Positions 50,535-58,232 of a stretch of DNA of 64,000 nt are shown piece by piece (the first letter of the stretch is position 1; each line of letters opens with the position of its first letter). A program made the position numbers and the translations under genes. The notes below the pieces were generated by a model, which was given only the letters and a program-made list of their open reading frames with translations, made no database searches and was not told the DNA's origin. This DNA is from Thermophilibacter sp944322145 (lineage in GTDB: Bacteria; Actinomycetota; Coriobacteriia; Coriobacteriales; Atopobiaceae), in the NCBI GenBank assembly GCA_963931285.1, contig OZ006999.1, forward strand, positions 1,612,001 through 1,676,000. Reading direction: 5' to 3'.

Positions 50535-51821
50535 ATGCTCGACATCAAGTTCGTCCGCGAGAACCCCGACCTCGTTGACAAGTCGTGCGAGTCCCGCCAG
50601 AACGCCCATTGGGACCGCGAGAGGTTCTTTGAGCTCGACGAGGAGCGCCGCTCCGTCATCGCCGAGGTCGAGAAGCTCCAGGCCGAGCGCAACGCCGTCT
50701 CCAAGCAGATCGGGCAGCTCATGCGCGAGGGCAAGAAGGACGAGGCCGAGGCCGCCAAGGCGCAGGTGGCGGCTAACAAGGATCGCATCGCCGAGCTCGA
50801 CGGCCGTCGCGGCGAGGTCGAGGACGCCCTCTTCGACCTGGTCTCCCGCATCCCCAACATCCCGCACGAGAGCGTGCCTTACGGCAAGGATGACTCGGAT
50901 AACCCCGAGGTCCGTCGCTGGGGATCCCCGCGCGAGTTCGACTTTGAGCCCAAGGCGCACTGGGACCTGGGCCCCGCCACCGGCATGATCGACTTCGACC
51001 GCGGCGTCAAAGTCGCCGGCGCGCGCTTCTACGTGCTCGGAGGCATGGGCGCCCGCATGGAGCGCGCCCTTATCAGCTTCATGGTCGACATGCACGTGAA
51101 GGCGGGCTTCAAGGAGTGGTGGATGCCCGTCATCACCAACCGCGAGACCCTCTTTGGCACGGGCCAGCTGCCCAAGTTCGAGGACGACCTCTACCACGTC
51201 AACCCTGACCTCTACCTCATTCCCACCGCGGAGGTCATGCTCACCAACCTCCATCGCGGCGAGGTGCTCGAGGCCAGCCAGCTGCCGCTGTGGTACACCG
51301 CGTTCACCCCGTGCTTCCGCGAGGAGGCGGGCTCTGCCGGCCGCGATACGCGTGGCATCATCCGCGTGCACCAGTTCGACAAGGTCGAGATGGTCAAGTT
51401 CGCCAAGCCCGAGGATTCGATGAACCAGCTTGAGAGCATGGTCGCCGAGGCCGAGGCTGTCCTCCAGGCGCTTGAGCTGCCGTATCACGTGGTGACGCTG
51501 TGCACCGGCGACATCGGCTTCTCCGCCTGCAAGTGCTACGACCTCGAGGTGTGGCTGCCCAGCTACAACGCCTACAAGGAGATCTCCTCCTGCTCCAACT
51601 GCTGGGACTTCCAGGCGCGTCGCGCCAACATTCGCTACAAGGACCCCGCGGAGTTCAAGGGCACGCGCTATGTGCACACGCTCAACGGCTCTGGCCTGGC
51701 GGTGGGCCGAACCATGGCGGCCATCATGGAGAACTACCAGAACGCCGACGGCTCCATCACGGTGCCCGAGGCGCTGCGTCCCTACATGGGCGGCGTCGAG
51801 GTCATCAAGCCTGAGGCGTAG
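50535..51821 (+). CDS. serS: Seryl-tRNA synthetase
   Basis: The 428-residue class II synthetase has the N-terminal coiled-coil arm (about residues 30-105, rich in Glu/Lys/Arg). Motif 2 is TPCFREEAGSAGRDTRGIIR with VHQFDKVEMV, and motif 3 is LNGSGLAVGRTMAAIMENYQ. The KEISSCSNCWDFQARRANIR segment is typical of bacterial SerRS. The ATG follows AAGGAG. An imperfect terminator hairpin follows. Confidence 0.97.
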   Translation: MLDIKFVRENPDLVDKSCESRQNAHWDRERFFELDEERRSVIAEVEKLQAERNAVSKQIGQLMREGKKDEAEAAKAQVAANKDRIAELDGRRGEVEDALFDLVSRIPNIPHESVPYGKDDSDNPEVRRWGSPREFDFEPKAHWDLGPATGMIDFDRGVKVAGARFYVLGGMGARMERALISFMVDMHVKAGFKEWWMPVITNRETLFGTGQLPKFEDDLYHVNPDLYLIPTAEVMLTNLHRGEVLEASQLPLWYTAFTPCFREEAGSAGRDTRGIIRVHQFDKVEMVKFAKPEDSMNQLESMVAEAEAVLQALELPYHVVTLCTGDIGFSACKCYDLEVWLPSYNAYKEISSCSNCWDFQARRANIRYKDPAEFKGTRYVHTLNGSGLAVGRTMAAIMENYQNADGSITVPEALRPYMGGVEVIKPEA

Positions 51822-51828
51822 ACCGTCT

Positions 51829-51862
51829 AGAAGGTCGCTCGCGGAGCGGGCGGCCTTTTTTG
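51829..51862 (+). terminator. Terminator after serS
   Basis: Imperfect hairpin AAGGTCGCTC gcg GAGCGGGCGGCC followed by TTTTTT. Confidence 0.7.
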
Positions 51863-51874
51863 CGGCAGAGCAAA

Positions 51875-51910
51875 GAACACTTGTTCTGGGAACAAATGTT
51901 CTTGTATACT
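51875..51910 (+). promoter_or_regulatory. Promoter with two LexA-type (SOS) boxes
   Basis: Two GAAC-N4-GTTC palindromes lie at 51875-51886 (GAACACTTGTTC) and 51890-51901 (GAACAAATGTTC), 15 bp centre to centre. A near-consensus promoter overlaps them: -35 TTGTTC 51881-51886 lies inside the first box, the spacer is 18 nt, and -10 TATACT is 51905-51910. The second box fills the spacer. The pattern matches Gram-positive LexA sites (consensus CGAAC-N4-GTTCG, outer bases not conserved). A stem CTCGAGAC/GTCTCGAG at 51909-51931 lies around the expected RNA start. Confidence 0.75.
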
Positions 51911-51944
51911 CGAGACGGAAGACGTCTCGAGAGGAGTGGTAAGG

Positions 51945-52301
51945 ATGCGGGAGCAGCTGGTTGCGCAGTTTGAGAGCGCTGGGGACGAGCGGAGGATGTT
52001 CGTCGCCGCGGAGGGCGAGAAGATCGTCGTGCGGGAGGAGCTCTCCGGGCCGTCGGTGCTCGTGGCGTACGGCGAGGAGCGCAAGACGCTCTGCGTGAGC
52101 TTGGAGGCGGATGCCGTCTCGGCGCTGCTTGCGACCGTCGGCTTTCTCGGGTCGGGAGACTCCCTGTGGGACTATCTCGCGAGCGAGCGCCATGACATCG
52201 TCGACCTGATGGACCTCTGCGACCAGCGGGGGATACCCTACGAGTTCAGCTCCGTCGGCTCGGGCGGGGACTGCCAGCTCAGGCCGGCCGCCGCACGCTA
52301 G
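51945..52301 (+). CDS. Small protein of unknown function, predicted SOS-regulated
   Basis: The 118-residue soluble protein has no signal or TM segment. An N-terminal beta-rich part (MFVAAEGEKIVVREELSGPS, VLVAYGEERKTLCVSLEADA) is followed by a helical part (LWDYLASERHDIVDLMDLCD). I recognise no family. The ATG at 51945 has GAGGAG about 9 nt upstream; a GTG at 51936 is possible. The promoter carries two LexA-type boxes, so DNA damage probably induces it. It overlaps the convergent GntR gene by 4 nt. Possible roles are damage checkpoint or repair accessory; none is shown by sequence. Confidence 0.7.
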   Translation: MREQLVAQFESAGDERRMFVAAEGEKIVVREELSGPSVLVAYGEERKTLCVSLEADAVSALLATVGFLGSGDSLWDYLASERHDIVDLMDLCDQRGIPYEFSSVGSGGDCQLRPAAAR

Positions 52302-53005
52302 GCGCGCCTCACGTCAAATTCAAAGGAGTTGCTCTCTCCGCGGTAGGTGGCTATCGAGTACTCGACGGGCGTCCCCTCTGCGTTCCGCGCGATCGTGTGG
52401 AAGAGCAGGAGGGGGTCTCCTTGCTCGACGTCGAGGAGCGCGGCGGACGCGCTGTCGGCCCTGATTGCCTCGAGGCGCCTGCGGGCGCTCACGACGGGTT
52501 CGCCGCACTCCTCCATCGCCGCATAGAGACTCGTTGTGTTGAAGTCAAAGGAGGCAAGACCGGGATAGGGGTCGCAGGGGATATAGCTCTCTACAAAGAC
52601 GTTGGGGACGTCGTCGGCGTAGCGCAGGCGAACGAGGCGGTATACCTGAGCGCCCTTCTTTAGGGCGAGGGCGCCGGCCACCTCCTCGCTCGCCTCCTCG
52701 CTTCTGAAGACGAGCACGTTGGTCTTGGGCATGCGCCCGATGAGACGCATTGCGTCCTCAAAACTGCTGATGGTCATCGTGAACGACTGGTCCACCTTGG
52801 GCTGCGTCACAACGGTTCCGCGCCTTCGGCGCTTCTCGAGGTATCCCGCCTCGGAGAGCAGCTTGAGCGCATGGCGCACGGTGGGTCTGCTCACCCCGTA
52901 GATCTGGGCAAGTTCGATCTCGGAGGGTATGGTCTGCCCCTCGGGGTAGGTGCCGTCCTTGATCTTGGAGAGGAGGTCTTCTCGGATTCTTTCGTAGAGA
53001 GTCAT
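52298..53005 (-). CDS. GntR-family (HutC/UTRA) transcriptional regulator
   Basis: The 235-residue protein has an N-terminal winged helix (TLYERIREDLLSKIKDGTYP, IPSEIELAQIYGVSRPTVRH, ALKLLSEAGYLEKRRRRGT) and a C-terminal UTRA effector domain (VYRLVRLRYADDVPNVFVES, YIPCDPYPGL, LLLFHTIARNAEGTPVEYSI). UTRA domains bind sugars, sugar phosphates or similar small ligands. The ATG at 53005 has GAGG 7 nt upstream and is preferred to one at 53020. It is divergent from deoC-manA with two palindromic sites between them, so it likely controls those genes and itself. Confidence 0.9.
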   Translation of the reverse strand: MTLYERIREDLLSKIKDGTYPEGQTIPSEIELAQIYGVSRPTVRHALKLLSEAGYLEKRRRRGTVVTQPKVDQSFTMTISSFEDAMRLIGRMPKTNVLVFRSEEASEEVAGALALKKGAQVYRLVRLRYADDVPNVFVESYIPCDPYPGLASFDFNTTSLYAAMEECGEPVVSARRRLEAIRADSASAALLDVEQGDPLLLFHTIARNAEGTPVEYSIATYRGESNSFEFDVRRA

Positions 53006-53041
53006 GTACTGACCTCGCATGCAGAAGCTATGAACTTACAT

Positions 53042-53087
53042 ATATGTGACATATTGAGAATAGCTTACTGATATGTTAGCAACATAT
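53042..53087. promoter_or_regulatory. Two ATATGT-type palindromic operators between gntR and deoC
   Basis: Site 1 is ATATGTGACATAT (53042-53054); site 2 is ATATGTTAGCAACATAT (53071-53087). Both are perfect palindromes of the same half-site with different spacers. They lie in the AT-rich divergent promoter region, the usual place for GntR operators. Confidence 0.65.
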
Positions 53088-53117
53088 TGATCTCAGGGGA
53101 AGTTGGAGGACGCACCC

Positions 53118-53828
53118 ATGAAGCGCTACACGCTCGATGACCTCGCCCGTCTCGTCGACCACACCAACCTGCACGCCGATGCCACGCGAGCGGACATGGA
53201 GAAGCTCTGCGACGAGGCCAGGCGCTATCACTTCAGGATGGTCGCCATCAACTCCGTTCAGTCGAGGCTGTGCTCCGAGCTGCTCGCCGGGACGGACGTT
53301 CACGTTGGGGCCGCCATCGGATTTCCCCTCGGCCAGACCTCGATTGCGACCAAGGTGTTCGAGACGCGCGACGCGATCGCAAACGGCGCCAACGAGATTG
53401 ACTACGTCGTCAACCTCACCGAGGTCAAGGCCGGCAACTGGGACTACGTCCGCGACGAGATGGACGGCATCGTCTCCGTCTGCAACGAGACGGCGGTGCC
53501 CTCCAAGGTCATCTTTGAGAACTGCCTGCTCACGCAGGACGAGAAGATCGCTCTTTGCGAGATTGCCAGCGAGGTGCTCCCGACCTTCGTGAAGACCTCG
53601 ACGGGCTTCTCGACCGGCGGCGCCACGGTCGAGGACGTGCGCCTCATGCGCGAGCACGTGGACGCGCGCGTGAAGGTCAAAGCTGCCGGAGGCATCCGCA
53701 CGGCGGACGACTTCCTCGCGATGGTGGCCGCCGGCGCCGAGCGCATCGGCTGTAGCGCGGGCGTGCCCATCATGGAGGAGCTGAGGTCTCGCATGGAGGC
53801 CGAGGGCGTCGACTACTACGAGCTCTAA
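53118..53828 (+). CDS. deoC: Deoxyribose-phosphate aldolase
   Basis: The 236-residue TIM-barrel enzyme cleaves 2-deoxyribose-5-phosphate to glyceraldehyde-3-phosphate and acetaldehyde. Motifs: LARLVDHTNLHADAT, GAAIGFPLGQTS, NEIDYVVNL, the Schiff-base Lys region PTFVKTSTGFSTGGAT and VKVKAAGGIRTADDF. The ATG follows GGAGGA. It probably forms an operon with the isomerase gene 10 nt downstream, controlled by the divergent GntR protein. Confidence 0.95.
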   Translation: MKRYTLDDLARLVDHTNLHADATRADMEKLCDEARRYHFRMVAINSVQSRLCSELLAGTDVHVGAAIGFPLGQTSIATKVFETRDAIANGANEIDYVVNLTEVKAGNWDYVRDEMDGIVSVCNETAVPSKVIFENCLLTQDEKIALCEIASEVLPTFVKTSTGFSTGGATVEDVRLMREHVDARVKVKAAGGIRTADDFLAMVAAGAERIGCSAGVPIMEELRSRMEAEGVDYYEL

Positions 53829-53838
53829 GGGGGCGAAG

Positions 53839-54789
53839 ATGGGACCCCTGCTGCTCAGGCCCAACTATATCTCGCCCGTTTGGTCCGGGCCGCGCATAAA
53901 CGAGGCGCGCGGCATCTCCGGCGACGTGCTCTACGGTGAGTCGTTCGACGTCTCGGTACACGAGGGGCTCGTCAACGTCGTGGAGGGCGGCCCGCATGAC
54001 GGCATGCCGCTCGACGAGCTCGTGCGCAATAGCGCCCGCGAGATCATGGGTGACCTTGCGGGCGAGGACGGCATCATCCAGACGCTCGTGATGGACGCTG
54101 CGGAGAACCTGTCCGTGCAGGTCCATCCGGACGAGGCCTATGCCCGAGCCCACGAGCATGACCATGAGAAGACCGAGTCGTGGTACATCCTTGCGGCAGA
54201 GCCGGGCGCCTTCATCTACTGCGGCACCACGACTGACGATGTGGACGCCCTGCGCAGCGCGGCGGCGGACGACACCATCGGCGAGCGCTATGGCCGCAAG
54301 GTCCCGGTGAGCGAGGGCGACTTCGTCCTCATCCCGGCGGGAACGCTGCACGCCCTCGGGGCAGGCGTCTTTGCGCTCGAGGTGGGAAGCCTCGGCTTCA
54401 AGACCTACCGCATCTGCGACTGGGGGCGCGGGCGCGAGCTCCACGTAAGGCAGGGCTTTGACGTGCTGCGGACGGAGTGCCGGCCTGAGCCCAGCCACCT
54501 CGGGCCCTTTGATTCGTCCGCCCCGGCGAGCGTGCGCCGCGGCGTGACGCACCGGCTGTTCGTCTCGGATGCCGTGGACGTGCGCGGGTCGTGGGAGCAG
54601 AAGATGGGCGGCCGCTACGAGGTGCTCTCCTGCGTCGCGGGCACGGCGCGCGTGCGCACCGCGGAGGGGGAGGTCGAACTCCCTTACACACGCTCCCTGC
54701 TCATGCCGGCGAGCGCGGGGTCGTATGTCATCGAGGGGACATGCCGAGTGCTGCGCAGCTACGCCACGCGCCCGGGCGAGGTCTCTTAG
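53839..54789 (+). CDS. manA: Mannose-6-phosphate isomerase, class I
   Basis: The 316-residue cupin enzyme interconverts fructose-6-phosphate and mannose-6-phosphate. Zinc ligands are visible in LSVQVHPDEAYA (Gln and His), KTESWYIL (Glu) and GTLHALGAG (His). Length matches the short Bacillus type. The ATG follows AAGGGGGCG. It is the second gene after deoC; control by a GntR/UTRA protein suggests carbohydrate use. No transporter gene is nearby. Confidence 0.87.
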   Translation: MGPLLLRPNYISPVWSGPRINEARGISGDVLYGESFDVSVHEGLVNVVEGGPHDGMPLDELVRNSAREIMGDLAGEDGIIQTLVMDAAENLSVQVHPDEAYARAHEHDHEKTESWYILAAEPGAFIYCGTTTDDVDALRSAAADDTIGERYGRKVPVSEGDFVLIPAGTLHALGAGVFALEVGSLGFKTYRICDWGRGRELHVRQGFDVLRTECRPEPSHLGPFDSSAPASVRRGVTHRLFVSDAVDVRGSWEQKMGGRYEVLSCVAGTARVRTAEGEVELPYTRSLLMPASAGSYVIEGTCRVLRSYATRPGEVS

Positions 54790-54989
54790 TGCACGAGAAT
54801 TGACTGCACGACTATGCCTGTGTTTCCGCTGTGCACGCTCGAAACCCATTTGTTGCCGGCTGCCGACTAGCTTGCGGGGATCCATGCCCTCCCTGCCCTC
54901 CTGACCTGCTTGCGCAGCTCCGTGCTAGCTGTCTGGCAGACAGGGAGGGGTGTTCACGTGCTAGCTTCCCTAAAATGCGGCTGATACAG

Positions 54990-55009
54990 AATTCTACTAT
55001 AATAGAATT
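54990..55009 (+). promoter_or_regulatory. Promoter/operator of the toxin-antitoxin pair
   Basis: A consensus -10 TATAAT (54998-55003) lies at the centre of the 20-bp palindrome AATTCTACTATAATAGAATT. This is the expected place for autoregulation by the XRE antitoxin. The rest of the gap 54790-55009 shows no gene and only a small hairpin CTGTCTG/CAGACAG near 54930-54945. Confidence 0.65.
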
Positions 55010-55023
55010 ATAGGGGAGAGAGC

Positions 55024-55431
55024 ATGGCTGAGGGATACAAGATACGAGCGCATCAACTTCAATGCGGTGACGACGTGCTTGTCCTTATGCCTGCTGGCCG
55101 GGACAAAGACTTTCTCGAAGAGATGGAGGCGATGCCAGATCGACGGACGCGATTCCGTCTCATCATAAGAACAATGGAGAAGATCGGCCAGATTGGGGTG
55201 CTGACGAGTAGACGAGTTGGATTTGTGCGGATGCTCGATAACCGCGTGGGGCTCGTAGAAGTGGCTGTTCCGGGTAAGGTGATACGGGTTATGACGTACG
55301 CACACGGCGACAACCACCTTGTGCTTCTTTTCGACTTTGATGGACATCAGGGTTCGGACAAAATCAAACAAAAGGATTTGGCGCGAGGGAAACGGCTCGC
55401 GAGAATCGCAAGGCAATGTATGGAGGAGTGA
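55024..55431 (+). CDS. RelE/HigB-type toxin
   Basis: The 135-residue protein has the small basic fold of type II ribonuclease toxins (phage Gp49/HigB-like). The core is VGFVRMLDNRVGLVEVAVPG, KVIRVMTYAHGDNHLVLLFD, FDGHQGSDKIKQKDLARGKR. Such toxins cut mRNA on the ribosome. The ATG follows GGGGAGAG. It precedes its antitoxin, the HigBA order, with 3 nt between them. A palindromic operator overlaps the -10. Confidence 0.82.
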   Translation: MAEGYKIRAHQLQCGDDVLVLMPAGRDKDFLEEMEAMPDRRTRFRLIIRTMEKIGQIGVLTSRRVGFVRMLDNRVGLVEVAVPGKVIRVMTYAHGDNHLVLLFDFDGHQGSDKIKQKDLARGKRLARIARQCMEE

Positions 55432-55434
55432 GTC

Positions 55435-55806
55435 ATGGGAATTGAGCGTGGGCGAAGTTTTGCAGAAACGGGGGGTGCGGTGCCCTCTGCTGAAGAGATC
55501 CAGCTCGAGCTCGTCATGGAGTTTTGCGTTGCGGCAACTGAGGAGATGGAGAGAAGCGGGATTTCTCGAAAGAGTCTCGCCGAACGACTCGGGGTTTCTC
55601 CGAGTCAGGTGACGCGCGTGCTCGGCGGGCGCGCAAACCTCACGCTGCAGACGATTTCCGAATATGCGGCGGCAATTGGGCTCTCATTGCACTTCACAGA
55701 GTCGCCTTCTCTGCAGAGAAAGGCCCTCTCAATCGTGAATGTTGAGCGTGAGCCAAAAGGCGTTTCAGAAGAGGTGGCGCTGAATCCGCGCAGCATCGCC
55801 CTCTGA
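55435..55806 (+). CDS. XRE/HigA-type antitoxin
   Basis: The 123-residue protein has a helix-turn-helix of the Xre type (SRKSLAERLGVSPSQVTRVL, GGRANLTLQTISEYAAAIGL) preceded by a helical segment and followed by a flexible tail. It should neutralise the upstream toxin and repress the operon. The ATG overlaps no other gene; spacing of 3 nt suggests coupled translation. Confidence 0.85.
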   Translation: MGIERGRSFAETGGAVPSAEEIQLELVMEFCVAATEEMERSGISRKSLAERLGVSPSQVTRVLGGRANLTLQTISEYAAAIGLSLHFTESPSLQRKALSIVNVEREPKGVSEEVALNPRSIAL

Positions 55807-55851
55807 GCGGCTTCCGGACGCTTCTTTCGCATGCTGATAAGGAGGAAAAAC

Positions 55852-56718
55852 ATGGAACGAATCCTGGTCACGGGCGCCCGCGGCTATCTCGCGAGCTTGG
55901 CGCAGCTCTACAACGCGGGGCGCTATGAGTTCGTGCGCGTCTCGCACACAGACGTCGACTTCCGCGACCCGACGGGGGTCGAGAGGTTCTTCCGCGAGAA
56001 GGACTTCGACGTGTGCCTGCACATGGCCGCCGATGCCACAACGGCCCACTGCGAGCAGGACCCGGAGGGCACGCACCGCGTGAACACGGAGTCCGCGATT
56101 GCCATCGCGCGCGTGTGCCGCGAGCGCGGCAAGCGTGTCGTCTTCATCTCCACCGAGCAGTGCTTCAACGCAAGCTCCGGAGAGGCGCCCTTCTCGGAGG
56201 ACGACGAGCAGGCGTCGACCACGCGCTACGGCCAGCAGAAGATGGAGGCCGACGCCTGGATTCGCGAGCATCTGGACGACTACCTCATCCTGCGCTTCTC
56301 GTGGATGTTCGGCCTGGCCCTGCCGGGCGTGAGGCCCTCGCCCAACATCCTCACCAACGTGATGTCGGTCTTGCGCTCGGGAGAGCCGGCCGCCTTCCGC
56401 GTGCACGAGCGCCGCAACATGACCTACGCCCAGCGCTTTGCCGGCCAGCTGCCGCAGATTCTCGCGCTGCCGAGCGGGGCGTATCACTTCGCCAGCCAGA
56501 ACGGTCGCACCACCTACGAGACCGCGCGCCTGGTCGCCGAGCGGCTGGGATGCCCCGCCGCCGAGGTCGACCGTCTCATCCTGCCGGACGAGAAGACCTA
56601 CGCCGAGCGCCCGCGCGACTTCCGCCTGGCGTCGGACAAGATCCGGGCCGCGGGCATCGAACTCGGCACCTTCGAGGAAGACCTGGAGCTGTGCCTGCGC
56701 GACTTTGGCCTCGCATAG
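55852..56718 (+). CDS. RmlD-like NAD(P)-dependent sugar reductase/epimerase (SDR)
   Basis: The 288-residue protein is an extended SDR resembling dTDP-4-dehydrorhamnose reductase. The nucleotide-binding motif is VTGARGYLAS (third Gly replaced by Ala). The catalytic triad region has FISTEQCF and YGQQKMEAD (Tyr-x3-Lys). Downstream are ILRFSWMFGL and YHFASQNGRTTYETARL. The ATG at 55852 follows AAGGAGG; an ATG at 55831 lacks a site. No other nucleotide-sugar genes are adjacent, so the substrate is open. Confidence 0.8.
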   Translation: MERILVTGARGYLASLAQLYNAGRYEFVRVSHTDVDFRDPTGVERFFREKDFDVCLHMAADATTAHCEQDPEGTHRVNTESAIAIARVCRERGKRVVFISTEQCFNASSGEAPFSEDDEQASTTRYGQQKMEADAWIREHLDDYLILRFSWMFGLALPGVRPSPNILTNVMSVLRSGEPAAFRVHERRNMTYAQRFAGQLPQILALPSGAYHFASQNGRTTYETARLVAERLGCPAAEVDRLILPDEKTYAERPRDFRLASDKIRAAGIELGTFEEDLELCLRDFGLA

Positions 56719-56754
56719 CGCCGCGGCGGCACGTCCTTCTCGCCTGAGCTCACG

Positions 56755-56885
56755 CGCCCATCGAGTGCGGTCTTGCCCGCACCCGATGGGCGCACTTGAA
56801 GGCTTCGCGCAAGAAGCGGCCCGCACTCGATGAGCGCGTTGCCCAAAACGGCCCGCACTTGTTGCCCGCACTCATGAGTGCGGGC
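56755..56885. repeat. GCCCGCACTC palindrome cluster, copy B
   Basis: The first unit is a long hairpin, GCGCCCATCG..GTGCGG against CCGCAC..CGATGGGCGC (about 56755-56793, two mismatches). The last is the perfect palindrome GCCCGCACTCATGAGTGC plus GGGC (56864-56885). Between them AAGAAGCGGCCCGCACTC (56811-56828) is identical to copy A at 50041-50058. Confidence 0.85.
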
Positions 56886-56896
56886 GCCTCGAACGC

Positions 56897-56921
56897 AAAA
56901 AGGGGCTCCCGAAGGAGCCCC
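56897..56921 (-). terminator. Terminator of tRNA-Arg(ACG)
   Basis: On the minus strand stem GGGGCTCC / GGAGCCCC is followed by TTTTT. Confidence 0.9.
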
Positions 56922-56931
56922 TTAGTTTGCG

Positions 56932-57008
56932 TGGTGCGGCGTATAGGATTCGAACCTATGACGCCCTGATTCGTAGTCAGGTCCTCTATCCAGCTGAGGT
57001 AACGCCGC
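56932..57008 (-). tRNA. tRNA-Arg (ACG anticodon)
   Basis: A 77-nt cloverleaf on the minus strand: acceptor GCGGCGT / ACGCCGC, anticodon loop CTACGAA (anticodon ACG, expected to become ICG), T loop TTCGAAT, encoded CCA. Confidence 0.96.
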
Positions 57009-57101
57009 GTGCAGTTGAGAATAATGCCACGTGCCCCCGTGTCCGTCAAGCGAGAATCCAAAAAATGTTGGAGATGTGGGGAGAAGGCGCTCAAACGAGA
57101 A

Positions 57102-57132
57102 GGGCCCGCCCCGCGCGCGGCGGGACGGGCCC
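57102..57132 (-). terminator. GC-rich hairpin after tRNA-Ser
   Basis: Stem GGGCCCGTCCCGC against GCGGGGCGGGCCC (one mismatch), followed on the minus strand by TTCTCG. Confidence 0.65.
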
Positions 57133-57141
57133 TGAACTGTC

Positions 57142-57233
57142 TGGCGGAGAGCTGGGGATTCGAACCCCAGATAGGATTTGCATCCTATACTCGCTTAGCA
57201 GGCGAGCACCTTCGGCCTCTCGGTCAGCTCTCC
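57142..57233 (-). tRNA. tRNA-Ser (GCU anticodon)
   Basis: A 92-nt class II tRNA on the minus strand: acceptor GGAGAGC / GCTCTCC, anticodon loop CTGCTAA (anticodon GCT), long variable arm, T loop TTCGAAT, discriminator G, encoded CCA. Confidence 0.96.
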
Positions 57234-57281
57234 GTGAACGATGCTAGAGAATAATACCCCACAACGACGCAACTCACAACT

Positions 57282-58232
57282 TCAACGCACGAGGCGATCG
57301 AGAAAAACCTCGTCCACGACGATGTCCTCGCGATGCGATGCGATCTTGTCCCACGAGAACGAGCCCACGAGCTCGTCGGGGCGGGCCTCGCACCCGGAGT
57401 CGGCGAGGCCGACCGCGCAGGCGAGCGACCCGACGATCTTCTCGGCCGACACGCCGCGCTCGCGCAGCGCCCCGATGTCGAGGTCGCGGTCGCGCTTGGC
57501 GAGGCGCCTCCCGTCGGGGGCGACGAGCAGCGGCACGTGCCCGTACTCGGGCGGCTCACAGCCGAGGAGCCGCGCCAGATAGGTCTGCCGCGCGCAGGAG
57601 GGCAGCAGGTCGTGTCCGCGCACCACCTGCGTGACGCCCATGAGGGCGTCGTCGACCACCACGGCGAGCTGATAGGCCACCACGCCGTCGCTGCGGCGCA
57701 CGAGAAAGTCGCCGCAGTCGCGGGCGAGGACCTCGCGGCGCGGGCCGTAGGCGAGGTCGCAGAACTCGATGGTGCCGGCGGGGTCGTCCTCGGCGGGCAC
57801 GCGCAGGCGCAGCGAGGGCGGACGGACGGCCGAGCGCCGCGCGACCTCCTCCGCGGAGAGGTCGCGGCAGGTCCCGGGATACACGAGCGCTCCGTCCGAG
57901 GCATGCGGGGCGGATGCCGCGCGCAGGTCCGCGCGGGTGCAGAAGCAGGGATAGAGCAAGCCCTTCTCGAAGAGGCGCTCAAGAGCCTCCTGGTAGACGT
58001 CGCCGCGCTCGCTTTGCCAGTGTGGCCCCTCGTCCCAGGTCAGGCCGAGCCACTCGAGGTCGCGCATCAGCGCGTCGGCGACCCCGGGGTGCTGGGCGCG
58101 CGGATCGAGGTCCTCGATGCGCAGCACTATCGAGCCGCCCTCCGCGCGGGCGGAGAGCCAGGCGATCAGCGCCGCAAAGACGTTGCCCAGGTGCATGCGG
58201 CCCGACGGCGTCGGCGCAAACCGTCCGCGCAC
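57282..58232 (-). CDS. gluQ: Glutamyl-Q tRNA(Asp) synthetase
   Basis: The 316-residue protein is a truncated GluRS lacking the anticodon-binding domain; it loads Glu onto queuosine of tRNA-Asp. HIGH-type motif: RGRFAPTPSGRMHLGN. Zinc site: CFCTRADLR and YPGTCRDL (C-x-C ... Y-x3-C). The KMSKS equivalent is AKRDRDLDI. The start is a GTG that overlaps the stop of the GNAT gene by one base, so the two are one operon. Confidence 0.92.
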   Translation of the reverse strand: MRGRFAPTPSGRMHLGNVFAALIAWLSARAEGGSIVLRIEDLDPRAQHPGVADALMRDLEWLGLTWDEGPHWQSERGDVYQEALERLFEKGLLYPCFCTRADLRAASAPHASDGALVYPGTCRDLSAEEVARRSAVRPPSLRLRVPAEDDPAGTIEFCDLAYGPRREVLARDCGDFLVRRSDGVVAYQLAVVVDDALMGVTQVVRGHDLLPSCARQTYLARLLGCEPPEYGHVPLLVAPDGRRLAKRDRDLDIGALRERGVSAEKIVGSLACAVGLADSGCEARPDELVGSFSWDKIASHREDIVVDEVFLDRLVR

